Source: Smallanthus sonchifolius
Lineage: Eukaryota > Streptophyta > Magnoliopsida > Asterales > Asteraceae
Direction: 5' to 3'
DNA: 64,000 nt
NCBI GenBank assembly: GCA_023525975.1
Contig: CM042042.1
Coordinates: 47,565,880 to 47,629,879, forward strand
Part shown: one piece after another, positions 1 to 9,926 of the stretch
Layout of the letters: each line of letters starts with the position of its first letter
Numbering within the stretch: the first letter of the stretch is position 1
Notes under the pieces: generated by a model
What the model was told of the DNA's origin: nothing
What the model saw: only the letters and a program-made list of their open reading frames with translations
Database searches by the model: none
Translations under genes and position numbers: made by a program

Positions 1-244
1 ATGTGTGTATATAATAAATTAGTGTTTTTCTTTAATTAGTTATATTTTGATTTCCTATTATATATATATATATATATTCTTATTTAATATAATTATTATT
101 TTTCTTTAATAATATATTTATAATATCATTACTATTTAATAAGATATATGTGCATTTATTAGGAGAGAGAGACGAAAAAATCAATGTGAGAAGGCATGAG
201 GAAGTGACAAGTGTACAACTTAAATCTTTATTTATTAGTATAGA
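1..244 (-). mobile_element. Short non-autonomous Helitron, 5' part, cut by window edge
   Basis: On the minus strand it begins TCTATACTAATAAATAAAG at 244 and is preceded by A, as expected for Helitron insertion between A and T. It matches 935-1173 along nearly its whole visible length. The 3' hairpin end lies beyond the left edge. There is no coding content. Confidence 0.6.
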
Positions 245-248
245 TAGA

Positions 249-1173
249 CCAGGTTAGAATCCCGTGCATTACACGGGTTGTATATTAAAAACGATATAAC
301 TTATAATTTGTAAATAGTCCTAACTTGTCAGACTATTATGATCGTCTCGAGATATATCAAGTGGAAATCTTACTAACCTAATAAATAAAAATCTTTTGTA
401 ACACGTGTCACTCTCTGGTTACTCTTCATCTTTATTTTCCTGCTTCTCTCTCCTATTAATTATTAATTATTCTGTTTTTCTCTTCTATTAAATAATGATA
501 TTAAATAATAATTTTTGTATTAACAAATAAAAATCCTATGGACACTTGTCACTTTGTGGTTCATTTTTATTATTATTTTTTTGCCCCTCTCCTATTAAAT
601 AATGATATAAAAAAATATTTTTAGATGTTTAATATAAATCTAATTACAGATAGTTATTATTTCATCATAAATAATTATTGAATCATCAATCAAATTAATT
701 TAATATGAATTAACATAGCTTATAACTGTCATGACAAATTATATTTTTTAAAGACATATTTTGACGAATGTGTGTTAACAAATTATATTATATTTTAATC
801 AACTGATGTAATACATTGGTATATTCAACCCGTGTATTGCACAGGTTTTTAAAAATATAAATTTTTTTATTACCAATTAAGTATATCATATTTTATTTAT
901 TCAACCCGTGTAATCACACGGGATTTTAACCTAGTGTGTGTATATAACAAATTAGTATTTTTCTTTAATTAGTTATATTTTGATTTCCTATTATATATAT
1001 ATATATATTCTTATTTAATATAATTACTATTTTTCTTTAATAATATATTTATAATATCATTACTATTTAATAAGATAAATGTGCATTTATTAGGAGAGAG
1101 AGGAGAAAATCAATGTGAGAAGCTATGAGGAAGTGACAAGTGTACAACTTAAACCTTTATTTATTAGTATAGA
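249..1173 (-). mobile_element. Short Helitron interrupted by a second Helitron
   Basis: The minus-strand 5' end TCTATACTAATAAATAAAGG is at 1173 and the 3' end CTGG is at 252-249. The 3' end is preceded by the hairpin CCCGTGTAATGCACGGG. The flanks are A and T. Removing 368-934 leaves a 358-bp element with intact ends. No RepHel protein is encoded, so it is a non-autonomous passenger. Confidence 0.7.
368..934 (+). mobile_element. Complete short Helitron nested in another Helitron
   Basis: It starts TCTTACTAACCTAATAAATA after A367. It ends with hairpin CCCGTGTAATCACACGGG, a short spacer and CTAG at 931-934, followed by T. It is 567 bp, non-coding and closely similar to 27212-27768. TC at the start, CTRR at the end, a hairpin just before it and an A|T target are the Helitron hallmarks. 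Confidence 0.78.
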
Positions 1174-1180
1174 TAGATTA

Positions 1181-1289
1181 CTATTTAATAAGATAAATGT
1201 GCATTTATTAGGAGAGAGAGGCGGGAAAATCAATATGAGAAGCCATGAGGAAGTGTTGTACAACTTGAACCCTTATTTATTAGTATAGA
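1181..1289 (-). mobile_element. Partial repeat of the Helitron 5' end
   Basis: A third, shorter copy of the segment at 935-1173 follows directly and ends at the same TATAGA terminus on the minus strand. It is probably a local duplication fragment rather than a separate insertion. Confidence 0.5.
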
Positions 1290-1608
1290 AGTATAGATAG
1301 ATTATTATGTATAATTCTTTTAAAGGTTTTAATATTTTAATATAAATTATCATATATAAATCTTATAAAACAATTTAGGAATGGACCCAATGATCCCATG
1401 TTGGTGGGGACAAAAGGTAGATTTGATTTATCCTTTCGATGAATTAGATCTTAGTTATTACCGAAAACAGATAACACATTATCATAAAAAATGATTAAAA
1501 AGAATAAGATGGTGCAACCACCAAAACAATAAACATCAACTTCAATTAACAGAATTCTAGTGAAGTGAAAGCCAAGAAATGTACATAATTATATCTTTTT
1601 TTCTCTCT

Positions 1609-1615
1609 TATAAAA
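1609..1615 (+). promoter_or_regulatory. Probable TATA box of the WEB-family gene
   Basis: TATAAAA lies about 115 bp upstream of the ATG at 1730, which leaves room for a start site near 1640 and a leader of about 90 nt. Position and sequence are typical of plant core promoters; no other support is visible. Confidence 0.5.
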
Positions 1616-1729
1616 CATTCATGCACATCTTCATTTATTTCACCAAAACACCTTGTAGTGTGTGCGCTTTTGTTGCATGCATGTGCTCTTAGGCTTTTGA
1701 TCTTTTTCAAACTTGGTTAAAGGAAGGAG

Positions 1730-2704
1730 ATGGAGGAGGGTTTGGTCGAGAAAGGAAGGGTGGAAATTGACACGCGACAACCGTTTAAGTCAGTGAAAGA
1801 GGCCGTTCTGTTGTTTGGAGAAAAAGTTTTAGTAGGCGAGGTTTACGCACATAAGCTCAAAGAGGTTCTATTGCTTTCTGTTAATTTTTCTTGGAAAGAA
1901 TTTACAAATTTGATATTCATTTTCATAGTATGATTTTTAACATATGTTAGTTATAAACCATACGTTTTAGCATTATTTTTTAATGAATAGGGGTATAATA
2001 TCATTTTCACAATACTAAGTTGTTAAAATTAGTTGTATGAATGAAAAGTGTTGAACATGTTAGCTATTAATTATATATATATATAATAGTTGATTAAACA
2101 ATTACTTCTTATGATATAAAACTTAATTGACACGTTTGGGCCAAGCTAATATATGTTTTTTTATATATTGAGTAAAAAAACTACATTTGTGTTTATGATA
2201 CCTGCTACATTGACATATGTTATACATCGATAGATGGGAAGCACAGAAAAGAAAAACAACCAACGTGAAAAAACAGTTGTTCTTGAAGAAAAGAAACAAA
2301 TCCTAGAAGGTTTAAATGACGAGGCAAAATTAATGGCCTATTATCTTATGTCGCTTAAGCAACAACTTGAAGAGACAAAATCAGAACTCAACCAATTGAA
2401 GTCAACAAGAGGACCTTATCTAAGTGATCACCCACCCGTTGATCGTGAGATAGAAGAGATCAAATTTATGGAAAATCCAAAACCAGCTCAAGTGAAGCCA
2501 CCGATAGAAGATAAACACAAACCCGATGATAATTTGTGTGAACTAAAAGAAGATTCGGACAAGTTCAAAACTCTAACTACCAAAGTGATTGTTGAAGTAC
2601 CAAAAATGCAAGAAAGAAGTACTTCGTCCTTCAAGATCAAGAAAGCTAAAAAGAAAACCCTAATTCCATTACTTAGTGGGATTTTCTCAAAAACTAAAGG
2701 GTAA
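1730..2704 (+). CDS. WEB family (DUF827-like) coiled-coil protein, two exons
   Basis: Exon 1 is 1730-1864 (45 codons, phase 0, donor GTTCTA). Exon 2 is 2234-2704 with acceptor ATAG at 2230-2233. The product is 201 aa. The N-terminus (EEGLVEKGRVEIDTRQPFKS, then VKEAVLLFGEKVLVGEVYA) is the conserved start of small WEB-family proteins related to WEAK CHLOROPLAST MOVEMENT UNDER BLUE LIGHT proteins. A Glu/Lys-rich coiled coil covers about residues 50-100. The basic tail KKAKKKTLIPLLSGIFSKTKG (about 181-201) is also a family feature. In the family these are coiled-coil proteins, some linked to chloroplast movement; the role of this short member is not known. The reading frame continues past the donor to 1933, but that extension is intronic. 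No defects are seen. Confidence 0.87.
1865..2233 (+). other. Intron of the WEB-family gene
   Basis: A 369-bp AT-rich intron with GT at 1865 and AG at 2232-2233. It holds an (AT)n stretch near 2073-2090 and no inserted element that I can recognise. Confidence 0.8.
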
Positions 2705-3085
2705 TTAAGAAATAATTATCCTTTACGAGAGTTTTTACTTTTTACATTCACCTAAACCCGAGTTTTGTTATCTAAACTTTGGATATCAATATGATACAGT
2801 TCATTTTGTTTTATTTTTTAATGATTTTAATTTGGGAGCTTCTTTTTAAAAGTTTTTACGAGACTTGAACAATAAAAGGTTGCATGACATGAGTTAAACA
2901 TACAAGGCTAACATATTTTGCTTATCATTAATTTATAGTGTGGAAATTAATAAACTAGCATATATATTATAAATTTTACTTCCATAGTTGGGAATAATTC
3001 ACCAATTTCTCTTAAAAAAATAATAATTCAATGGACAAAGGATAGACACTTTTACTTTATTTATCTCTTTTATTTTAATCCATTA
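2705..3085. other. AT-rich 3' flank of the WEB gene
   Basis: No ORF or repeat is recognised. It probably contains the 3' UTR and polyadenylation region of the upstream gene. Confidence 0.4.
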
Positions 3086-3341
3086 GAGCATTCATAACCC
3101 GTTCTTTATAATTATGTGAGTGAGTTTTGTATATTTTATGGAGTGGTTTAAAGTGGTTGTAAGTGGAGGAGAGAGAATAGGTTTTTGTAAATATAAGGAT
3201 AAAAGTAGTAGTTTTTAGTATAATTATAAAGATAAGGATAAGGAGAGAGAAAAGTAGATATAAAAGGTAGAAAAAAAAGTGTTTTTTAGTGTAATTATAA
3301 GGATAAGGATATGAAATATAAAGAACGGACTGAAAATGCTC
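3086..3341. mobile_element. Tourist/Harbinger-type MITE
   Basis: Left end GAGCATTCATAACCCG and right end ACTGAAAATGCTC form an inverted pair starting GAGCATT. The TSD is TTA (3083-3085 and 3342-3344). It is 256 bp, non-coding, and of the same family as 16633-16934. Confidence 0.75.
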
Positions 3342-3836
3342 TTAGTTGTAAGGTTAAAGTGAAAGCAAGTCATCAGTATAAAAATCCTTCGATTCCATGT
3401 GATGGGACATTTGACCATGAAAAATTTTAAAAAACATAATTTCTTCCATGAATATTGCTTAGAAATGAAATTGATAAAGCATTTGAAAGCAGATATATCT
3501 GAGTCTGTTATTCATAGGAAGAGCATTCGAGAGAAATCTCCAAAAGAAGAGAAAAGACATGAAGGGAATGATGCCAAACTAGTCTATCTGTGATGTCAAA
3601 TCTAGAGAGATCTTACAAAATAGATTGAGCCTCTATGGATAAGATAGACGATAGCGATGGAAATGGACCGGGTATCGATAATCCTAGACCCGTATCTGGT
3701 TATAAAATTGTGTCCCATACCCGGCCCATTACCCATCGAGGTTGTGTCGGGTATATGGCATACCTGCGGGTATCAGGTATACACATTAGTGTTGTATATC
3801 GGGCATACTCGCGGGTGTCGGCCAATACCCATCGGG

Positions 3837-3946
3837 CAGGGCCGGTCCCGAGAATCCTTAAAACGTTTTGGGCCCGGGACATGTAAAAAAAGCGGGCCCT
3901 ATGATATAAACTCAATAAACATATATAAAAAAAAACATAATACGTG

Positions 3947-3990
<44 letters not shown>

Positions 3991-4278
3991 TTTTTTTAAA
4001 AAAAATTCGGGTTATATATGTAGATTTTTGATTTATTTATTGGTTTTTAGTTCAGATTTATAAACAATTGAGCTTATATATATATAGATTAAAAAAAACA
4101 CATTTCTAAGTGGGTCTTTTTTTAATTTCTAAATGGGTTAATATGATAAATGGATAATACAAGTTGACCCTTTTATAAATATATAAAATATATATAAAAA
4201 AAGTTTAAAACTACGGGGCCCTTAGGAGACCGGGCCAAGGACGGTCGCCCTCCCCGCCCCCCCTAAGGGCCGCCCCTG
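3837..4278. mobile_element. hAT-type MITE
   Basis: The termini are CAGGGCCGGTCCC on the left and CAGGGGCGGCCCTTAGG at the right in reverse complement. CAGGGsCGG is typical of plant hAT MITE ends. The flanks CCATCGGG and CCACAAGG are only partly alike, so the TSD has decayed. It holds a (TA)n run at about 3951-3988. Confidence 0.6.
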
Positions 4279-4531
4279 CCACAAGGTATGTGTCGTATAC
4301 TTTTCTATGACTCTATTTTTATATTTATAATAACATATTAAATATGAATAAATTATATACATTAATATCATTAATATCATCAAATTACATTCAAAAGAAA
4401 AACTTATTTTCTAAATGAAGCATTAATATGCATAGGTTAAGAAAAAAATTGAAATTAATTTTTTTTTTGTATATGATTCGGGTAAACGGGTATGTATATG
4501 TTTCGGGTATCACCTAATCCCATACCTGTCC

Positions 4532-7500
4532 TGTCACACCCCGTCGAAGACGAAAACACGGACTGGGACCGGTATATCGCATTGAACACAAGTACAAGAG
4601 AAAACTAAAAGGAAACTTATGCATTACATTGAACCATACTACAAGCCTCTATCGAAAGGACAAATACATGTAAAATCCTGAATTAATAAAAAGTGTCTAA
4701 AAAGTCCGACTACAACCAAAGGTACCCAATAAGAAATCTTCACAAAAGCAAGCCCTTTAGAGCTCGTTATCCCCATAACTGTTTACCTGAAAATAATGTT
4801 TCGAAAACGGGTCAACTATAAAAATAGTTGGTGAGTACGCAGGTCTTGTGACTCGATAAGAAAAAGTAAGTAATTTCAAAATTTAAATGTAACCATCCGT
4901 TGATGATCAAGTACACATGTTAAGATTTTAATTACACTGAGCCACAATCAAAATCGTCACACTAGTTGTTGCCCTGTAAATGAGAACACCTATTATGGTT
5001 AATTATGCGCCCAAATGACCCTACAAGTCTGGTTGGTGCGACCAACCCTGGGCGGGGGTGTCAACCCAAATAGTACTATTCATAATTCCCATCGGCTATC
5101 CAAGCTAATTGATTGCGTTAAAGTGGGGACTTAATGCATCTAAAAGCAAACCCAGGTAATCCTAATCCCAAGTAACAACGTTCAATGTGAAACATCTTTT
5201 CCCCCGTAAAACAATAAAAAAATAAAGTGGAGCCGCGAAACTCACCTGAGCGCGGTAATGCAAAAAGTACAGTTAACCGAAGAAACGGCAAATATGATGT
5301 CATAAACGAGCCCTACTAATCAAGTAGACACGAAACATGCATTTAGGACACCTAAAGTGTGTGACTAAGCCAACAAAACAAAAGTGGCTATGAAATCAGT
5401 TGCATACCCAAAAACCCATGCATACGCGTATTTAAACTGTTTATTAAGAAAACCCGTTATAGCTTTTCATGACTTTAAAGTTTTAAGTTTTCATAATTTA
5501 TTCAAAGTTTATAATTCAGTATATGTAAGTGTTTAAATACTCTCATAAGTCACGAGTTTATTCGTCCAAAAAGTCATTTCGCGCGTATATGGCGTTTTAA
5601 TTTTTTTTTGTGAGATTAGCTTCCACTTTATCAATCTATCAAAACATCAAAATATTTATAAAATCTTCTGCTCCAAAACAAGTTTATTTATATCAATAAA
5701 ATTTTATACCTAAAACCAATGAAAATCACATTTTTATAATTTTGTATAACACCAAAAACATAAAAACATATCAAAACGTTTTGTTAATTGCCAATTCTTT
5801 AATTATAAGTTCTTTTATATGAGAAATAATTTCTGGTAATTTTTCATAATTTTCCCAACTCCAGATTATTTTCTATAATTATTTTACTACTAAACATCAT
5901 AAAAAAAATACACTTTTATCACTTCAAATAAGGCAAAAATTACAAAAGCATACCTCTACGGATTATAAATACTCAAAACTTCGAATCCAAGCTTATATAT
6001 ATGAAATACAATTTCTGACAAAATTTCATATTTTTCTCATATACAGAATATTTATTATAGTTATTTTATTACATAATACATATAAATTGAGGAAAAATAG
6101 TAAAACAATTCAAAAATTAATGAAAGTTTCAGAAAAATAATATTTCCTCGGTATGAAGCGTCTGTACAAATTTTAAATCTAGAAAATATACGAAAGTAAT
6201 TTTCCTTATTTTCATGCCTTTAAACATAAATAAAATTTTATAAATAGTTAGACCCTTAAATAATTCACGAAATTTCTACATAAATTCTCTTATACCAAAA
6301 TACATATGTTTTGTGTTTTTAAGAATTTTTCAACATCGGTAGGTATATTCCCCCAAATTTGGCCATTAAAACATAATTTATCTTGCAAATATTCTAATAA
6401 ATCAGTCATTTTAAGTTAGGAGCTTAAATTTTTTAGATCTTAATCTTATCATATACTATTCAAAATAAAAACACCAATGGAAGCTAACACACACTTTTAA
6501 AAATCAACTTTGATCATACATGCAAAGTAAGAAAAGAGTAGTGTTCATACCCTCCCGTTTGTTCGGTTCGTGTACACAATCTACTTGGATTCACATACAA
6601 TGAGACCCAAGTATACCAACGTGTTCGTTTTTGCATCACGAACATTTCCCTGGTCTCGGATCGTCCATGCAACACCTCTAGACCTACAAGCAACTCGTTT
6701 AAATACCCTATTTTTGTCACCAATATTCTGCTCAAACTGATCTGTTCAGAAACACATCTTCCCAACTTCTGATCGTAATTTTCTTCTGTGAGATCGAAGA
6801 TATATGTGTTAGACAGGTTCACCGAAAGTTTCAGCTCGATCTGACGGTCGGATCTATGGCAACAACCGGTTCTTTACAACTGAGTTTTTCATATCCGAAC
6901 CTAAAACAGTTGCGAAAATGGGTTCAAAAACTGTACTTAAACAACTCAAATTTTCATCTCCACCGATCAAAACGATCATCTATGAGTTTTAAACACTCTG
7001 CGGAAAAATCAGGACAATCGGACCGTTGATTTTTGCGTACCAGTCGGTTCTTTGCAAACATGCAAACCAAAACTTTCTGTCCAGATTTTAAAGGTTGATT
7101 TTAACAAGTTTAAGCTTATATTTAGGACAATCGGAGCTTACCATTGCGTTCGTAGTGTCGAGAAATGGTTCCAGGTGAAAAACCGCATCTCCGGCCACCT
7201 TCGGCCACCGCCGGACCACCACGGACCGCCGTCGGCCGCCACCGGACCACCGCCGGACCGCCACCACCACCACCTGAATTCTCTGTCCTCTCTCTCTAAC
7301 GTTCGCTCTCTAAAAGTTGCAAATGAGAGATTTAGTGGGGTGACCCACTATATATAGTGTGGTGGTGTTGTACCGTGTGCTGTGATGACGGTATCCCGCT
7401 GAACCGAACCCGATAAAAATAACGAAGTTATTTTACACAAAAATAACTCATTATAATTTATTATTTTCCCTCAAGTCCTTGCGTCTCGTAAATATATATA

Positions 7501-7738
7501 CTTTCGGATTTAAATTAATATTTTACGAAACCGCTCGACTCGGGTGTTAACACGTATAGACCCGAGCTTGATCAAATTTTTGACATAATAACACCAAAAT
7601 AAATCTTGATATTATTTATCGTTTTTCAGTGAGTTCCTTTCATTTAAAAGTATACTTCAACATAATAATAATACTTTTATTATTATTATACGAACTCGTC
7701 GAACACAGGTGTTGACCGTAAAAGTCGTGGTTGTCACA
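4532..7738 (-). mobile_element. Solo LTR, 3.2 kb, probable Ty3 type
   Basis: A perfect TSD TGTCC (4527-4531 and 7739-7743) flanks a 3,207-bp unit. On the minus strand it runs from TGTGACAACCACG to CGGGGTGTGACA, giving TG..CA termini. In that orientation CTATATATAG near 7350 acts as a TATA box. It is followed by a (GAGA)-rich leader and a G-rich segment (7185-7280), the layout of a long LTR promoter and 5' UTR. No gag-pol is present, so it is best read as a solo LTR left by LTR-LTR recombination. The proline/arginine-rich ORF at 7052-7357 is a reading of the GC-rich leader and not a gene. Confidence 0.7.
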
Positions 7739-7839
7739 TGTCCCAAACCCGCGAAATTTTAAAAATTAATCCCATACCCAGTCTCAAATATTTTGGGTAT
7801 ACACGTAGGGCTCGGGTTATTTTACCATCCATCCTAGGC

Positions 7840-9041
7840 AGAACTAAGGTAGAAAAAATTAGCATATTGAATAATTTCTCTAAAAGGAGTATTAGGATCC
7901 ACAATCCACACAAAAAAGCACAAGATCCTGACTTAGCCATGCTCAAGCTAAGCACCTACTACCCAATGAGGTTGCCCAAAATGGTACTTGCATGAGGGAA
8001 AACATTCCTCCAAACATGAGAACTTAAATCAGAATGAAATAGGTTTAGATACCAAATCCAATGGATGACCCTATTTAGATATCATAAACTTGCCCCAAAG
8101 AAACTGACCAATAATATAAGCCCGTGTAAGTTCGACATGCAAAGCTTTCTTGTCTAATTACCAACCCACCCTCCTTCATGGATTGACAAATGTAGTCTTC
8201 CAATCCAATGGTGCATGTGCTCACCATTGGAATCCCATAATTAGTTAGCCATAACACTTTTCATCTTATAAATCCTAGTCTTATGGCCACACTACCAAGG
8301 TATGTATAGGAATAAAGGAAATGACTAATTTTAAGAGAGTGAACTTACCACCAAAAGAGAGAATTAAAATGTTAGACTTGAATCTTTGTCTCGCTTTAAA
8401 TATATCAACATGATTGTTATGATGATTATTCAATTAATAAAATGATTTGTTTATTTTTCTTAATACTTTAATCTAACACATTTCAAAAGTAAAAAAAAAT
8501 TCTCCTTATTTATTTTTCCTTTATCAGTCTTTGACTAAACAACCAGTGAGGGCGTTCGTGGTGAACCCATGGATAATGGTGTGGCGGTGATGGATGAAGT
8601 TATCATGGACGACCGAATGCACGTCAATCTGTGAATGCTTCAGAATTCCTATTTGTATGGACAATTGTCTATGAAAGCGATTTAGTGGATCCTTTCCCAT
8701 TTTACATGCATCTTTTAGTCTACATAGTGTAATCTTTTCTAGTAACTATTTGACTTGATTTTTAATGTAGTCTTCTTTAATTTGAAAGATGTAGGTTGCA
8801 TTTCCTTCATTTATAGTCCACTTATATTGATCAACTCGAGTCCATACTCTTCTGGTTTATGTTAAATCATTGACCTTGACTAACACATCCTCGTTCAACA
8901 TCATATTTAGTAATTAACTCAACATAATAACATCTTGATTTTTGGTGCATTATATATCGAATATTATATTTGATAATATAATATTTAACCATTCTTGTTT
9001 GTTGTCAACATAAAAATGTTGAAAGTTTTTGAGGTTTGGGG
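7840..9041. other. Gene-free AT-rich stretch
   Basis: Only scattered short ORFs occur. The part at about 7850-8290 has a higher GC content and could be an old repeat, but no termini or conserved motif were found. Confidence 0.35.
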
Positions 9042-9323
9042 CAAAAGTGCAAAATTTTAATTTGACTTAATTACACAGTTAGTCCCTATGGTTTGTGAAA
9101 AGTAACAGATATATGTACTAAGAGTTTCAAGTTGTAAGTATGAGTACCATGCTTTCAATTTTGTAATAATATTAGGTATTAAGACTAACTTCCGTTAGTT
9201 TTTTGGTTAAGTTGAAGGGCAATTAAGTCATTTCGCATATGTGGGCTAATTATGTAAGTTTTCATAAATGAGGGACCATTTTTGTTATTAAGTCTAAATA
9301 ATATAAAAAACAAACAAACACTC

Positions 9324-9885
9324 TGTAGGTCCAGATTTACTTGAAATCACTGATTTGATCGAATACACACACACACAGGCGGAAACTGTGTGTATGTTGG
9401 TGAAACAGATGGTAGAGACAGGATCGGTGAAGATAACAGGCTAACCTCACAATGAATCAACACAAAGTGATATGAAAATGTAAGAACACAGTGTAAAAAC
9501 AACTGCAAAGTGTATTGATTCAAGAACAATGTGAAAGAGAAGGTTCAGGGTTACAGCTGCTACTCACACCCTAAACATTCTCAAACTAGGGTATTTATAG
9601 TAGTGACAGGTATCGAAACTATGTTTAATCGAAACTACTAGTTTCGATTGACCATTTACAAGTGATACACAGAACTGTCAAAACTACCATCTATCGAAAC
9701 TACTAGTTTCGATTGAACACACTCAATCGAAACTAAGTAGTTTCGATGGCCCAGACTTAGAAATAAAACAGTAAATTACATAAAACTGAAATTACATTTA
9801 ATGAAATGACAGAAAGTAAACTAGTCTAAAACTGTTTAAACATACAATAAATGACAACAACTTATACATAAGATATGACTCTACA
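9324..9885 (-). repeat. 3' LTR of a SIRE-like Copia element
   Basis: On the minus strand the LTR starts TGTAGAGTCATATC right after the polypurine tract AGGGGGAGA (about 9887-9895) and ends GACCTACA at 9324. It is 562 bp. CTATAAATACCC (minus strand, near 9595) is a TATA box. Three palindromes of the TCGAAACTAGTAGTTTCGA type lie at 9611-9749, upstream of the TATA box in transcript orientation. The partner 5' LTR is absent. Confidence 0.72.
9611..9749. repeat. Cluster of TCGAAACTASTAGTTTCGA palindromes in the LTR
   Basis: Copies lie at about 9631-9649, 9693-9711 and 9725-9746, with an extra half-site near 9612. Each has arms ATCGAAACTA/TAGTTTCGAT with little or no spacer. The same motif occurs upstream of the accessory ORF and in the solo LTR at 39684-40157. 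Confidence 0.75.
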
Positions 9886-9926
9886 ATCTCCCCCTAAGCT
9901 GTTGCATTACTGTCTTCAGCTCTTCA

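Larger units (their letters stand above)
3652..7836. mobile_element. Old hAT-like element split by later insertions
   Basis: The two outer pieces (3652-3836 with 4279-4531, and 7744-7836) are built of self-complementary GGGTAT/ATACCC motifs. They end in roughly inverted sequences, TAGCGATGGAAATGG on the left and TAGGATGGATGG on the right in reverse complement. This resembles the foldback hAT elements common in plants. No convincing 8-bp TSD is seen, so the outer borders are uncertain. Several small ORFs here are only readings of the repeat. Confidence 0.38.

Noticed and set aside
1730..2704. Two separate small genes at 1730-1933 and 2234-2704
   Set aside because: In-phase GT-AG splicing at 1864/2234 joins them into one WEB-family protein whose N- and C-termini both match the family.
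3399..3989. Small ORFs at 3399-3593, 3635-3886 and 3657-3989
   Set aside because: No domain or codon pattern. The latter two lie in hAT-like repeats and run into a (TA)n tract.
7052..7357. 101-codon Pro/His-rich ORF
   Set aside because: It is a reading of the GC-rich leader inside the solo LTR, on the strand opposite to the LTR's promoter.
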